Positions 11,736 through 22,255 of a DNA stretch of 64,000 bases are shown piece by piece. Source of the DNA: Nothopassalora personata (Eukaryota > Ascomycota > Dothideomycetes > Mycosphaerellales > Mycosphaerellaceae); the NCBI GenBank assembly GCA_033816765.1, contig CM066297.1:496001-560000 (forward strand), read 5' to 3'. Each line of letters begins with the position of its first letter. The stretch's first letter is position 1. The notes below the pieces were generated by a model, which was not told where the DNA came from, did no database searches, and worked only from the letters and a program-made list of their open reading frames with translations. The position numbers and the translations under genes are program-made.

Positions 11736-13543
11736 TAGACCCCTTAAGGCAAGTCGATACGAGTCTAGCGCGTTACTTACGAGGCGCCGTCGAGACGCGT
11801 AAGGGCTTTCGCAAGGCTACGTTTCTTCTAGATAACGGTATAGATTTAAGCTTAGTATCGTACGAGTATATACTCCGACACTAGATATAGCCTATTAGTA
11901 GTATAAAGCTTCTAAATCTAGAGTCGTACGCGTAGGACTAGGGGCATTACTACAGCGCCTATACGGTTCGCGTGCGACTAGCTAACGATACGGGAGTAGA
12001 GCGCGTAAGCGACGCTATCTACTATATAGCATAGCGCCTATAGGTAGGCCGTTAGTTATTTTAGGTAGACCCTAGCGGCATCGTAATCGGATAGTAAAGG
12101 CCGATAAGGATAACTAGTAGTACTACGGTATAGAGACGCCTACGATTTAGTAGCGTAACGTACGCGAGTTCCTTAAGGATCTCGAGAGCTTAAAGTAGGT
12201 TTATGCGATAAGTGTTCGGGCTATTACTATAGTAGTACCCGAAGCAGAGGGCCCCTCGTAGCCTAAAGAATTTATAGACTTCCGAGATATATACGTACCT
12301 AATAAGTAGGCGAAGCGTAAGATGCCCGACGGGGTTAAGTATACGATTAATCTCGTTAAAGGAAAGAAACCCCCTTTTAAGCCGCTATACTACTAGTCCT
12401 TAACTAAGCTAGAGGCCTTAAAGAAGTACCTTACGTAAGCAATAGAGAAGGGGTAGATTAGGCGATCCGTAAGCGAGGCGGGTACGCCTATCCTATTCGT
12501 GCTAAAGAAGAATAGCACTCTTAGGCTCTATATAGATTATAGAGGCCTAAATAAGATTATAGGAAAGAACCGGTACCTACTGCTCCTAATTAGTAAGACC
12601 TTAGATAGGCTATAGGGCGCTAGGCTCTTTACTATAATCGACCTATAGGATACCTACTACCATATTCCTATTAAGCGAGGAGACGAGTAGAAGACTACGT
12701 TTCGTACGCGATACGGTTACTACGAGTACTTAGTTATGCCTTTTAGGTAACTAACGTACTAGCTACCTTTTAGGGGTACATTAATAAGGCCCTTACTAGG
12801 TTAGTAGATAACATCTACGTAGTCTACCTAGATGACATCCTTATCTATAGCGTAACGCGTAAGGAGCACGTACGAGCCGTACGCGCGGTGCTAGAGAGGC
12901 TACGAAAGTTCGCCCTATTTACGAACCTAAAGAAGTGCAGCTTCTTCTAGGAGAATGCCGAGTTCCTAGGATTTATCGTAAGTGTCGTAGGCGTATCGAT
13001 AGATAGGAGTAGGGTAGCCGTAATCGAGGAATGGCCTACGCCTATAAGTTTTTATAAGGTTTAATCCTTCCTAGGATTCTACAACTTCTATAGGCGCTTT
13101 ATCGAAGGGTACTCGAGGATTACGAAGCTATTAATAGACCTACTAAAGGGATGTAAGAATAGTAAGAAGTAAGGGCCTCTTATGTAGTCCGCTTACGAGG
13201 AGTAAGCGTTCTAACGGCTAAAAGCTAGGTTCCTCGGAGCACCTATCCTAAGGCACTTCGATCCTTCGTTACGTACGAGGGTTAAGACGGATGCCTTAGG
13301 TTTTACGATTATAGGCATTATCTCTTAGCTATTTAGGACTAAGTAGTATCTAATTGCCTTCTATTCTCGTAGGATAATACCTACCGAGTACAATTATAAG
13401 ACCTATAACTAAGAGCTACTAGTAGTAGTAGAGGCATTTAAGTATTAGCGACCGTATCTCGAAGGCGTATCGTATACGGTTTAGGTGCTAGTCGACTATA
13501 CGAACCTATAGGGTTTTATAATAGTAAAGTAGCTAAACGGGAG
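11695..13543 (+). pseudogene. GyA-2 pol, first part: protease, RT, start of RNase H (degraded)
   Basis: The protease box reads LLDNGIDLSLV at about 11827-11859; GyA-3 has DDC at the matching place. RT motifs follow, with VYLDDILIYS readable at about 12820-12850. RNase H starts at about 13270 (RVKTDALGFTIIGIIS-like). The sequence is broken at the GyA-3 insertion. Only one copy of the 99-bp unit that is tandemly repeated in GyA-3 is present here. Confidence 0.85.
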
Positions 13544-13548
13544 GTAAG

Positions 13549-13745
13549 TGTTAAGGGGATGTCGCAATGTATAGCACGCCCACGACCTGCCAGTCGTAGA
13601 TGAACTAATTCTTGCCTTTTGTTCAAGACGCATCGCGCGTCGCAAGGTGTACTCATGCGTGTCACGTGCGGCTTGGCAGCCGGTCGCGACCGCATGTCAC
13701 ATGCAAGGCCACATGTAGGGGTTAGCCACTGGGCTGCCCCTTACA
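13549..13745 (-). repeat. GyA-3 3' LTR
   Basis: 197 bp, TGTTAAGGGG...CCCCTTACA on the plus strand, so the ends form an inverted repeat (TGTTAAGGGG/CCCCTTACA). It is identical to the LTR at 20277-20473. The polypurine tract on the minus strand, GGGAGGGGAGGCAAT, abuts it at 13746-13760. The self-primer segment is at 13605-13613. Confidence 0.93.
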
Positions 13746-13760
13746 ATTGCCTCCCCTCCC

Positions 13761-14046
13761 GTGCGAGCTGTCCTCAGCTCGCTAGTTGCTACGTAGAGGC
13801 TCCTATGTACTTCCAGAACCATAGTTGCTATGCGGCCCACATGCGGGTTGCGTGCGTGTCGTCATGTAGGTGTAGGTGAGTGAGGCTTGGTTGCTATGCC
13901 GACGCAGCTGGTTAGGGGCATAAAACTCCAGCCCAACCCAGCCCTTTCTCAGCACGCTCCCCAGCTCATCACCTTCGCCACACCACCACCACGCACCCGC
14001 ACCGCACCATCATCGCAAGCGCCTCGCCAGCATCATCATCATCATC
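13761..14046 (+). promoter_or_regulatory. Promoter and 5' leader of the GyA-3 antisense gene
   Basis: Between the polypurine tract and the antisense ATG. It contains CATAAAA at 13919-13925, CT/CA-rich leader sequence and a run of CAT repeats just before the start codon. No open pol frame crosses it. GyA-2 has a TATAAA-like stretch at the equivalent place. Assignment as promoter is inference from position. Confidence 0.45.
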
Positions 14047-14817
14047 ATGTCGGCCGTGCCCTCCTCGCCGCCATTCTCTGGCCGCTCCGCCTCCTCCAGC
14101 AGCACCAGCAGCGACAGCACCACCAGCGCCGCAGAAGACGAGCGCCGCCAGGCGGCTCTGGTGCGCGACGCACCCAGAACGCCTGGTGGTCGCAAGCGAC
14201 CAGCATCACCCTCGCAGCCACCAACGCCCTCGCCAGCCACCAAGCTCTCGCAGAGAATCAACATGTGCATGCGGTGCCTCCCGTACTTCGTCAGGGGTAA
14301 GTCTCCACGCGCGTCGCCTGCGATTCGCATGCTAACCACTTGCTAGACGAGGCCGATGACTGTGATAGTGTCACCACCGGCGAGCTCCTGAAGAAGTGTG
14401 GCCGCTGCAGGCGCAGCAAACACAGCTGCGTGCCCAACACCAGCCACGCCATCGCCTCGCTGGTGAGCCGCCTGCGCGCCGCGCGGTCCCAGCGCGACTT
14501 CCTCACGGCCATGATGGGCCAGGCGCCCACAGACCTCCAGCAGCAGGAGCTGGTGGAGCAGATCCGCCTGTGTGCCCAGCTGGGCAACGACATCAAGGAG
14601 GTAAGTCGCTGCTTCGCTCGTGCGAGTCGACTGCTACTCGCGGGGGAGGGCTCTAGTGCGTCCCCTGTGCTTCGGCTGACCCTTCCTATAGGCCATCAGG
14701 CAGTTCAATGCCTACAAGCACAAGCGTGCCGGGGAGACCCGCATGCGTGCCTCCGCCGCCGCCGCCACCACTGCCGACCAGGCATTCTTGCCTGAGTCAC
14801 TGCGTGACGACAACTGA
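14047..14817 (+). CDS. Antisense spliced gene in GyA-3: six-cysteine (zinc-cluster-like) protein
   Basis: A 209-residue protein is predicted from three exons: 14047-14296, 14347-14600 and 14692-14817. Intron 1 (gtaagt...gctaac...ctag, 50 bp) and intron 2 (gtaagt...gctgac...atag, 91 bp) have textbook fungal splice and branch signals, and the frame is open across both. Residues 1-70 are Ser/Pro/Thr-rich. Six cysteines then fall as C-x2-C-x12-C-x11-C-x2-C-x6-C, with CMRCLPYF and CGRCRRSKHSC. A helical region follows, and the tail is basic, then Ala-rich. The layout recalls fungal Zn2Cys6 DNA-binding clusters, but the spacing is not canonical, so DNA binding is inferred. A TATA-like CATAAAA is at 13919-13925 and a pyrimidine/CA-rich leader precedes the ATG. 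The gene converges on pol, whose stop is at 14952. Degraded orthologues sit at the same place in GyA-1 and GyA-2. Confidence 0.8.
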
Positions 14818-14951
14818 GGCGCTCGCCTCACACGCTGCTCGCGGGCTCCTCGCCTGCTACCACTCTGCGTGGCCCCTGGTGGGCGCGCCACTCTTCAGCT
14901 TTTGTTTTGTTTATAGTTGAGAAAGGTTTTGTTTGTGCTCCAGTGCCAGTC

Positions 14952-17900
14952 TCATTTGCTTCTCCTTGACGCCTCATAGCCGGCTACCATGCGATCCGCA
15001 TTCGCGAGGCCCTCCGCCGGTTCCCAGCTGTTGTACTCCTCTGGCCAGTCCTTCCACTGGACTAGATACTGCAGCTTGCCCTTGCGCTTACGCCTATCCA
15101 GCACTGCCTCTACCTCATACTCTCCGTCCTCATTAGCTAGAGGGGGTACGGGTCCATCCTCATCGCTACCGATATACGGCTCGAGGAGAGAGACATGGAA
15201 GACGTTGTGGAGCCTTGAGTCGGCTGGTAGCGCTAGGCGGTACGCCTGCGAACCGACAGCGTCCGTAATGCGGTATGGGCCGATGAACTTCGGACCCATC
15301 TTCTTCTTTGGCACTGCCAACTTGAGGTTCTTCGTTGACAACAGGACTAAGTCACCTACGCGGTAGGTCTTGGCTTGGTGGGTCTTGTTGTAGTAGCGAG
15401 CCTGGCTTTCTGCTGCAGCCTTCCATCGCTCCTCGAGTGTAGCGCGTAGTTTTCGCATGCGACTCGCAGCTGTTACCGCTGCTGGTACTTCCCCCCCCCC
15501 TGGGTCTCGTCTCGAGATCCAGTTGGTGCAGGGGCAATCTCAGGTCGCCAACCGTGCGCTATTTCGAACGGACTCATCCGCAGTGTTGGGTGGATGCTGT
15601 TATTAGCTGCGAATTCAGCAACTGCAAGCCACTCAGCCCACTCAGTTTGATTGTCACTGCAGTAACAACGAAGGTATTGTTCGAGGGTTTGGTTTGCCCT
15701 CTCAGTTTGGCCGTCAGTCTGAGGGTGAAAGGCCGTGGATAGCTTGCGCTTCACACGCGCCTCGAAGCAGAAGTCACTCCAAAACTGACTAGTGAAGACC
15801 GGACCTCGGTCGCTCACTATGCCTGACGGGACACCATAGTGTCGCACGACTTCGTCTCGCAGGAGCCTCGCAAGCTCCACGGCTGTGCAAGTCTTCGTCG
15901 TCGGGATGTACAAGCTCATTTTTGAGTAGCGATCGACTATCACTAGGATCGCATCATACACGCAACCGGCTCGCGTGCTTGGAGGTAGGTCCGTAATGAA
16001 ATCCATGGTGATTTCCTGCCACGGTCGCTCCGGTCTAGGAAGCGGTTGCAGCTCGCCGTAGGGTCGATGGCGCCTCGCCTTCGAACCCTGGCAGGTTCTG
16101 CAGGTTTGGACGTATTGTTTCACGTCCGTGCTAAGTGAGTCCCACCAATAATTACGTCGCAACAGCTCTTCAGTCTTGGTCCTTCCAAAGTGACCCGCGA
16201 GGACGTCGTCGTGGTGCATGCGAATCAGATGCGACCTGATTGCGTGATCCCTGGGTACCACGATCGCGTCTCCGCAGTACACAAGGTCATCCTTCACATG
16301 CCATCCCTTGGCGTCCCTCGCGCTTGGCGCCTGCGCCAAGCATGCGACACACTGGTCGTCTTGCTGCTGCGCGATCTTCATCAAGAGTGGGATCAACTCA
16401 CCCGTCGAGCTGTAAGCTTGACCCTGTATCACTGCAGCGCACACTGCTGCTGGTAAAGACGGCTTGTCTTGATGGGGAAGGTCACCTCTCCGCATTGCCA
16501 TCGCCGCGCCTATGCCGCCCTGCATCGCCTCGCAGGTGGCAAGCACGCGCTTCACCGTCGGCTCGCTTGTCCCTTCCAGAGACTCCTTCCAGAAAGACAG
16601 CTTACTTTGCAAGGTAGGCAGCAAGTTCGAAGTTTGTTGCGTTATGGCTGCGTAGTCACTGCGTCTCGAAGGCGCGTCGGCTGGGTTAGTCTTACCCGGC
16701 CGATGCTCCACTACAAAATCAAAAGACTGCAGGAACGTAGCCCATCGAGCTTGCCGCCCATTCAGCTGCTTTACTGTCATGAAGCCCTGTAGGTTAGCGT
16801 GGTCGACTAGCACTCGCACCGCATGCGTAGCGCCCTCCAAGTATGGCCTCCAATGCTTGAAAGCCTCAACCACTGCAAGTAGCTCCTGATCGTGCGTCTC
16901 GTAGTTGCACTCAGCTGGTATCATCTTGCGTGAATAGAACGCGATGGGATGCCACTCAGCACCAAACAATTGGGATATGATACCTGCGATCGCGAAACCT
17001 GAGGCATCCGTCTCGACTCGCGTGCGCAGCGCAGGATCGAAGTGCCTAAGTATTGGTGCACCTAAGAATCCGGCCTTAAGCTGTCGAAACGCCTGCTCTT
17101 CGCTTAAGGTCCACGTGAGAGGGCCGTGCTTCTTGCCGTCCTTGGATCCCTTTAGCAGGTCCGTTAGGGGCTTGCAGACCCTTGAGTATCCTTCTATAAA
17201 ACGCCGGTAGAAGTTGCAAAACCCAAGGAAGGACTGGACCTCATGAAAGGTCGTAGGTGTAGGCCATTCCTCGATAGCGGCTACCCTGCTCCTGTCCATC
17301 GACACGCCTGCGGCGCTCACGACAAACCCAAGGAACTCTGCACTCTCCTGGAAGAAGTGACACTTCTTAGGGTTTGCGAACAGGGCAAACTTTCGTAGCC
17401 TCTCCAGCACCGCGCGTACGGCTCGCACGTGTGCCTCACGCGTCTCGCTGTAGATGAGGATATCATCTAGGTAGACCACGCAAATGTCATCAACTAAGCC
17501 GGGCAGCGCCTTGTTGATATACCCTTGAAAGGTTGCCGGTGCGTTGGTTAACCCGAACGGCATCACCAGGTACTCGTAGTGTCCGTATCGCGTGCGAAAC
17601 GCAGTCTTCCACTCATCGCCTCGCTTAATAGGGATACGATGGTAGGCGTCCTTCAAATCGATTGTAGTGAAGAACCTGGAACCTGATAGCCTATCTAGCG
17701 TCTCGCTGATTAGGGGCAGGGGGTATCGGTTCTTCACTGTAATCTCATTCAGGCCTCTGTAATCAACACAGAGCCTAAGAGTGCCATTCTTCTTTGGCAC
17801 GAACAGGATAGGCGCACCCGCCTCGCTTGCGGACCGCCTAATCCACCCCTTCTCCATTGCTTGCGCAAGGTACTCCTTCAAGGCCTCCAACTCAGTCAAG

Positions 17901-19117
17901 GACTGGTGGTACAGCGGCTTGAAAGGGGGTTTCTTTCCTTCAACGAGATCAATCGCATGCTCAACCCCGTCGGGCATCTTGCGCTTCGCCTGCTCATTAG
18001 GTGCGTATACATCTCGGAAGTCTGCAAATTCTTCAGGCCACGAGGGGCCCTCTCCTTCAGGTACTGCTGCAGCAATAGCCCGAACACTCATCGCATAAAC
18101 CTGCTTTGAGCTCTCGAGATCCTCAAGGAACTCGCGTGCGTCACGCTGCTGAACCGCAGGCGTCTCTGCACCGTAGTACCACTGGTCATCCTTATCGGCC
18201 TTCACTATCCGATTACGATGCCGCCAGGGTCTACCCAAAATCACTGATGGCCTATCCATAGGCACCGCGTAGCAGATGGCGTCACTCACGCGCTCTACTC
18301 CCGCGTCATCAGCGAGTCGCAGCCGAACCGCAAAGGCGCCGTAGCAATACCCTGGGTCATGCGCATACGACTCTAACTTCGGCAGCCTTGCCCCATCAAT
18401 GGGTTGCATTTGATGTCGGAGTACATACTCATACGACACTAGGCTGAGATCCGCACAGTCATCCAGGAGAAACGTGGCCTCGCGAAAGCCCTCACGAGTC
18501 TCGACTGCGCCTCGCAAGTGACGCGCTGGACACGCATCCACTCGCCTCAAGGGGTCGACTTCAGGAAAACTCGGACTCAGGAGCGACCCACTTATGGTCC
18601 TCTGCCTTTTCCCTGGTCGCTGCGATGGACACACATCCACTCGCCTCAAGGGGTCGACTTCAGGAAAACTCGGACTCAGGAGCGACCCACTTCTGGTCCT
18701 CTGCCTTTTCCCTGGTCGCTGCGATGGACACACATCCACTCGCCTCAAGGGGTCGACTTCAGGAAAACTCGGACTCAGGAGCGACCCACTTCTGGTCCTC
18801 TGCCTTTTCCCTGGTCGCTGCGATGGACACACATCCACTCGCCTCAAGGGGTCGACTTCAGGAAAACTCGGACTCAGGAGCGACCCACTTCTGGTCCTCT
18901 GCCTTTTCCCTGGTCGCTGCGATGGACACACATCCACTCGCCTCAAGGGGTCGACTTCAGGAAAACTCGGACTCAGGAGCGACCCACTTCTGGTCCTCTG
19001 CCTTTTCCCTGGTCGCTGCGATGGACACACATCCACTCGCCTCAAGGGGTCGACTTCAGGAAAACTCGGACTCAGGAGCGACCCACTTCTGGTCCTCTGC
19101 CTTTTCCCTGGTCGCTG
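14952..19117 (-). CDS. GyA-3 Pol: protease, RT, RNase H, integrase, chromodomain (one frame break)
   Basis: The main open frame runs 19045-15473 (1190 residues from its first Met) and is probably entered by -1 frameshifting near 19105. Residues 1 to about 170 are 33-residue repeats. A protease-like box LLDDCADLSLVSY is at about 190 and ILGRPW follows. RT has LCVDYRGLNEITVKNRYPLP and VYLDDILIYS (about 522), and RNase H has VETDASGF. Integrase has an H-H-C-C zinc module (about 940-985), MDFITDLPP, VSDRGPVFTS and TDGQTERANQ. At a run of ten C/G (15491-15500) the frame shifts into a 168-residue stretch (15458-14952). That stretch has the GPY/F-like module (MGPKFIGPYRI) and a C-terminal chromodomain (EYEVEAVLDRR, LVQWKDWPEEYNSWEP), which would target insertion to methylated histone. 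The RIP copies lack this shift, so a 1-nt deletion or an assembly error is likely. Confidence 0.9.
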
Positions 19118-19118
19118 C
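18525..19118 (-). repeat. 99-bp tandem repeat, six copies, at the gag-pol junction
   Basis: Six head-to-tail 99-bp units, almost identical; the outermost at 18525 differs by a few bases. 99 is a multiple of three, so in the pol frame each unit adds 33 residues (RRVDVCPSQRPGKRQRT...). In the gag frame each unit contains the TGA that ends Gag. GyA-2 has only a single unit, so the array grew in the GyA-3 lineage. Confidence 0.92.
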
Positions 19119-20257
19119 CCTTCTCAGTCAGAGCCTTCGCAGCGTCTACCCTGCGAACCGCTTGCGCGCCACGGTCCTTCCACAGGTGCCTGTTCGGGCA
19201 ATCCGTCTTAATGTGACCCTTCTTATGGCATCCATAGCACTCCGCTTTGGTCCTATCAAAGGTCACAGACGATCCGCCGGCGTCCCGCTGGTAACTCGCA
19301 CCCGGGTCGCGCGACGCCTGACTATGCTTCTGCTGCTTCGAGCCACGATCGCTTCGCCCTTGGTCGCCCTCAGTCTCTCGCCTGCGGCGACCATGCTGCC
19401 CGCGGTCGTGCCCTCCGCTGCCACGCTCCGTGCTTTCAATGCGCGAAGCCAGGATCACCAGTTCCTCTCTGGTTGTTGGGATGTCATGAAACTTGACGAT
19501 TGCGGACCGCAGGCCAGGCGCAAGCTTAGCGAGCATATGTCGCACGCGTTGCGCCTCCGTATAGTCCCCCAACTGATCCTCCATGACATCCAGCTTCAGT
19601 CGCAAACTGACGCACTGTCTGGTTGTCCTTCTGTTTCACCGCCTCATACTCCAACATCACGTTGAGCACGCGGTTCACAGGATCACCGCATGCGTCTCGA
19701 CAGAACTCCTCAAAGTCCTGGTATGTATACCCTTTAAGGTCAAGGACGCTATGGTTGGCGTGCCATCGCTCACTTGCCTCTCCGCTTAGGTACATAACCC
19801 CATACAGGACCTTTGACTCGTTCGTCACATACGTGCCGCCTGAGAGGGCAAAGACAAGAGAGAGCTCCCTTAGGAATACCCGTGCTTTCTTGATCGAGTC
19901 CCCTCTAAAAGGCGTAGGTTCTTTGAGACGCAAACGTGTCGCATGCGATGCGACCGCGCCTCGAGCTGCGATATCATCGTCAGTTACTACAGATGGAGGA
20001 GGGGGAGGGGGAGTAGGGGATAGTTCTCCGCCGGATTCGCCCTGAGGGTCCGCCGGCGGCACGCTTGCGTCCCGCAAGATCTCCAACTGTTCAATCTCCC
20101 TCTGTATCTCCTTCTCCTCAACCTCTGCCCGAAGGGCATCCCTCCTTGCGACTAAGGCTGCACGCCTCGCTTGTTGCTGGGCCCTAGGGCTCAGGGGAGC
20201 CGCAAGCGTAGCGCTGCTGTCGTCGCGTTCGGACTCCATGGCGTGTATGGATTGCAA
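19072..20257 (-). CDS. GyA-3 Gag (frame broken by a 1-nt insertion)
   Basis: Gag packages the RNA and forms the particle. The start is at 20257 (MQSIHAMESERDD) or the second Met. An N-terminal Arg/Glu-rich helix and a Pro run precede the gag core (PTPFRGDSIKKARVFLRELS, WHANHS, FEEFCRDACGD). A zinc knuckle CYGCHKKGHIKTDC near the C-terminus has perfect C-x2-C-x4-H-x4-C spacing. The frame changes at about 19597, where GyA-3 has one extra base (ACTGAAGCTGG) relative to GyA-2 (actaagctag). Gag is therefore split into 20257-19526 and 19605-19072. Either this copy is defective and was moved in trans, or the extra base is a sequencing error. Confidence 0.85.
19102..19108 (-). other. Putative -1 ribosomal frameshift heptamer GGGAAAA
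   Basis: On the minus strand the gag codons are CAG GGA AAA GGC, giving G_GGA_AAA in the X_XXY_YYZ register required for -1 slippage. Slipping by -1 enters exactly the pol frame (AGG CAG AGG ACC). The gag stop TGA follows within about 30 nt. GGGAAAA is preserved in RIP-degraded GyA-2 near 11695, also upstream of the gag stop. The heptamer is inside the 99-bp repeat and so recurs six times, but only the first is reached in the gag frame. Confidence 0.65.
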
Positions 20258-20264
20258 CGAAGAG

Positions 20265-20273
20265 AAGAATTAG
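20265..20273 (-). other. GyA-3 putative self-primer binding site
   Basis: CTAATTCTT (minus strand) starts 3 nt after the 5' LTR. It is the exact complement of AAGAATTAG within the LTR (20333-20341). The corresponding pair in GyA-2 is CTAAAGCTT with AAGCTTTAG, so two substitutions are compensated. This supports Tf1-type priming by the transcript's own 5' end. Confidence 0.7.
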
Positions 20274-20276
20274 AAC

Positions 20277-20473
20277 TGTTAAGGGGATGTCGCAATGTAT
20301 AGCACGCCCACGACCTGCCAGTCGTAGATGAACTAATTCTTGCCTTTTGTTCAAGACGCATCGCGCGTCGCAAGGTGTACTCATGCGTGTCACGTGCGGC
20401 TTGGCAGCCGGTCGCGACCGCATGTCACATGCAAGGCCACATGTAGGGGTTAGCCACTGGGCTGCCCCTTACA
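20277..20473 (-). repeat. GyA-3 5' LTR
   Basis: 197 bp, identical to 13549-13745. It carries AAGAATTAG (minus strand) at 20333-20341, complementary to the site just inside the LTR. LTR identity implies very recent insertion. Confidence 0.93.
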
Positions 20474-22255
20474 GTAAGCTCGATAGGCGACGTTTCTATA
20501 ATCTTTCGACTTCGTAGTAGAGTATAGGTCGGGGAAGAGTAACCTAGCCGATATGCTATTGCGACGTAGTAACTACGTACGTGTAGCGTAGTAGACGTCG
20601 AACTTGCTTCCTACGCTATAAAGTAAGCTATCTTTCTAGAAGGAATCCCTATTAAGAGAGGACGAGCCTATAGTAAGGCGCGTAACCGCTACCTACGATA
20701 AGATGTAGGATAAGGCGACGATAATAGTAGTAGAAGCCTACGAGCCGTAGGGGACCCGATCGCTACTAGTAAGAGTATACGCTATAATAATGTAGGGCGG
20801 CCTAGGTAAACTACTTATACTACTAATGAAAATCGTATAGGGGAGAGACGATAGGTACGTCGTATACTTATCGTAGGCGCCTAGCGAAGGGGACGCTAAG
20901 GACTAGTATATAAAAGACAGGTTAGTCTATCGCGGGAACGCGATTATAGTACCTAAAGACTATATAGTAAGAGTATAGCTACTCTACATACATTATCACG
21001 ACCTACTAGTAGGGCACTTCGGTAAGGTAAAGACTAAAGAGCTACTACGACGTTATTACTAGTAGGAATTACTTAGTAAGGATGTAAGGGAGTATATTAG
21101 AAACTATAGGGCTTATTAGACCTCGAAGGTAAGGCGCTATCGACCCTACGACGAGTTATAACCGCTACCTAGGCTAGACGGTCTATAGTAGGAAATTACT
21201 ATAGATTTTATTACGGACCTACCGCTAAGTAAGCGAGGAGAATGCGTGTATACTACGATCCTAGTAATTATCGACCGCTACTCTAAAATGAACTTATACA
21301 TTCCTACGACTAAGACATATATAGCCGCGGAGCTTACGAGGATCTTACGAGACGAAGTCGTACGGTATTATAGTGTGCTAGCGGGCATAGTAAGTAACCG
21401 CGGGTTAGTATTTACGAGTAAGTTCTAGAGTAACTTCTACTTCGAGGCGTAGGTAAAGCGTAAGCTATCTATAGCTTTCTACCCTTAGACTAACGGCTAG
21501 ACTAAGAGGGTAAACTAAACCTTAGAATAGTACCTTCGTTATTACTATAGCGAGAACTAGATAGAGTAGGCTAAGTAGCTAGCTATTGCTAAATTCGTAT
21601 ATAATAATAGCGTCTACCCTACGCTACGTATAAGCCTATTCGAGATAGCGTATAGTTAGAGACCTAAGAGTGCCCTAATACCTATAGGATCTCGAGGCGA
21701 GATCCGGGAAGGGGAGGTACTAGTAGCGGTAGACTTAGTTAACCGTATGCGAGAGATACGCGCTACGCTTACGAAGCGTTAGGAAATCGTAGTAGCCGAT
21801 TAGACTCGCTACTATAATAAGACTTATAAGGCTAAGAGCTATCGCGTAGGTAACATAGTCTTATTATCTACGAAGAACCTAAGGTTAGCATTGCCGAAGA
21901 AGAAGATAGGTCCGAAGTTTATTAGACCGTACCGTATTATCGACGCTATCGGTTCGTAGGCGTACCGCCTAGTACTACTAGCCGACTTAAGAATTTATAA
22001 TGTATTCTATATATCCCTCCTCGAGCCGTACGCGGGTAGCGAGAAGGATAGAGGCACTATAGCCCGCGCTAATAAGGACGGCGAATATAAAGTAGAGGCA
22101 GTACTAGGAAAGCGTAAGTATAAGGGTAAAGTGTAGTACCTAGTGCGATAGAAGGGCTAGCTAGAAGAGTACGATAGCTAGGAGCTAGTATAAGGACTCG
22201 CGAATGCTACGCGTATAGTAGCCAAATATAAGGCGTTAGCGAAGACGGTATAAGC
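20474..22255 (+). pseudogene. GyA-2 pol, second part: RNase H end, integrase, chromodomain (degraded)
   Basis: Resumes after the gtaag duplication with RWATFL-SFDFVVE, the RNase H/connection sequence. The integrase core includes ILVIIDRYSKMNLYIPTTKT at about 21255-21315 and VSNRGLVFTSKF (SDRG box, D to N) to 21428. The chromodomain at about 22079-22235 reads EYKVEAVLGKRKYKGKV-YLV. Stops throughout. Confidence 0.85.

Larger units (their letters stand above)
13549..20473 (-). mobile_element. GyA-3: recent Ty3/Gypsy chromovirus, not RIP-mutated
   Basis: A 6925-bp element on the minus strand with LTRs that are identical over 197 bp by eye. It has a perfect 5-bp target duplication, gtaag, at 13544-13548 and 20474-20478. 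Base composition is normal (CA and TG frequent), unlike the surrounding GyA-2 copy of the same family. Contents on the minus strand are the self-primer site, gag, pol ending in a chromodomain, then an antisense spliced gene and the polypurine tract. Two single-base frame breaks (about 19597 and 15491-15500) may make it non-autonomous. Confidence 0.93.

Noticed and set aside
1..13548. Bacterial or ordinary AT-rich host sequence
   Set aside because: The stop-dense sequence with intact CpG but depleted CpA/TpG, and recognisable Copia and Gypsy motifs, is RIP-mutated fungal transposon DNA.
13887..14300. 137-codon plus-strand frame with a His run
   Set aside because: It overlaps exon 1 of the antisense gene in another frame; the His run is the CAT repeat of the 5' leader.
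18525..19118. CRISPR-like array
   Set aside because: Units are directly contiguous 99-bp repeats without spacers, inside a retrotransposon coding frame.
20265..20276. Ordinary tRNA 3'-end primer site in GyA, GyC or GyD
   Set aside because: None of the leaders has TGG or a recognisable tRNA 3' complement next to the LTR; the LTR-complementary 9-mers explain the position better.
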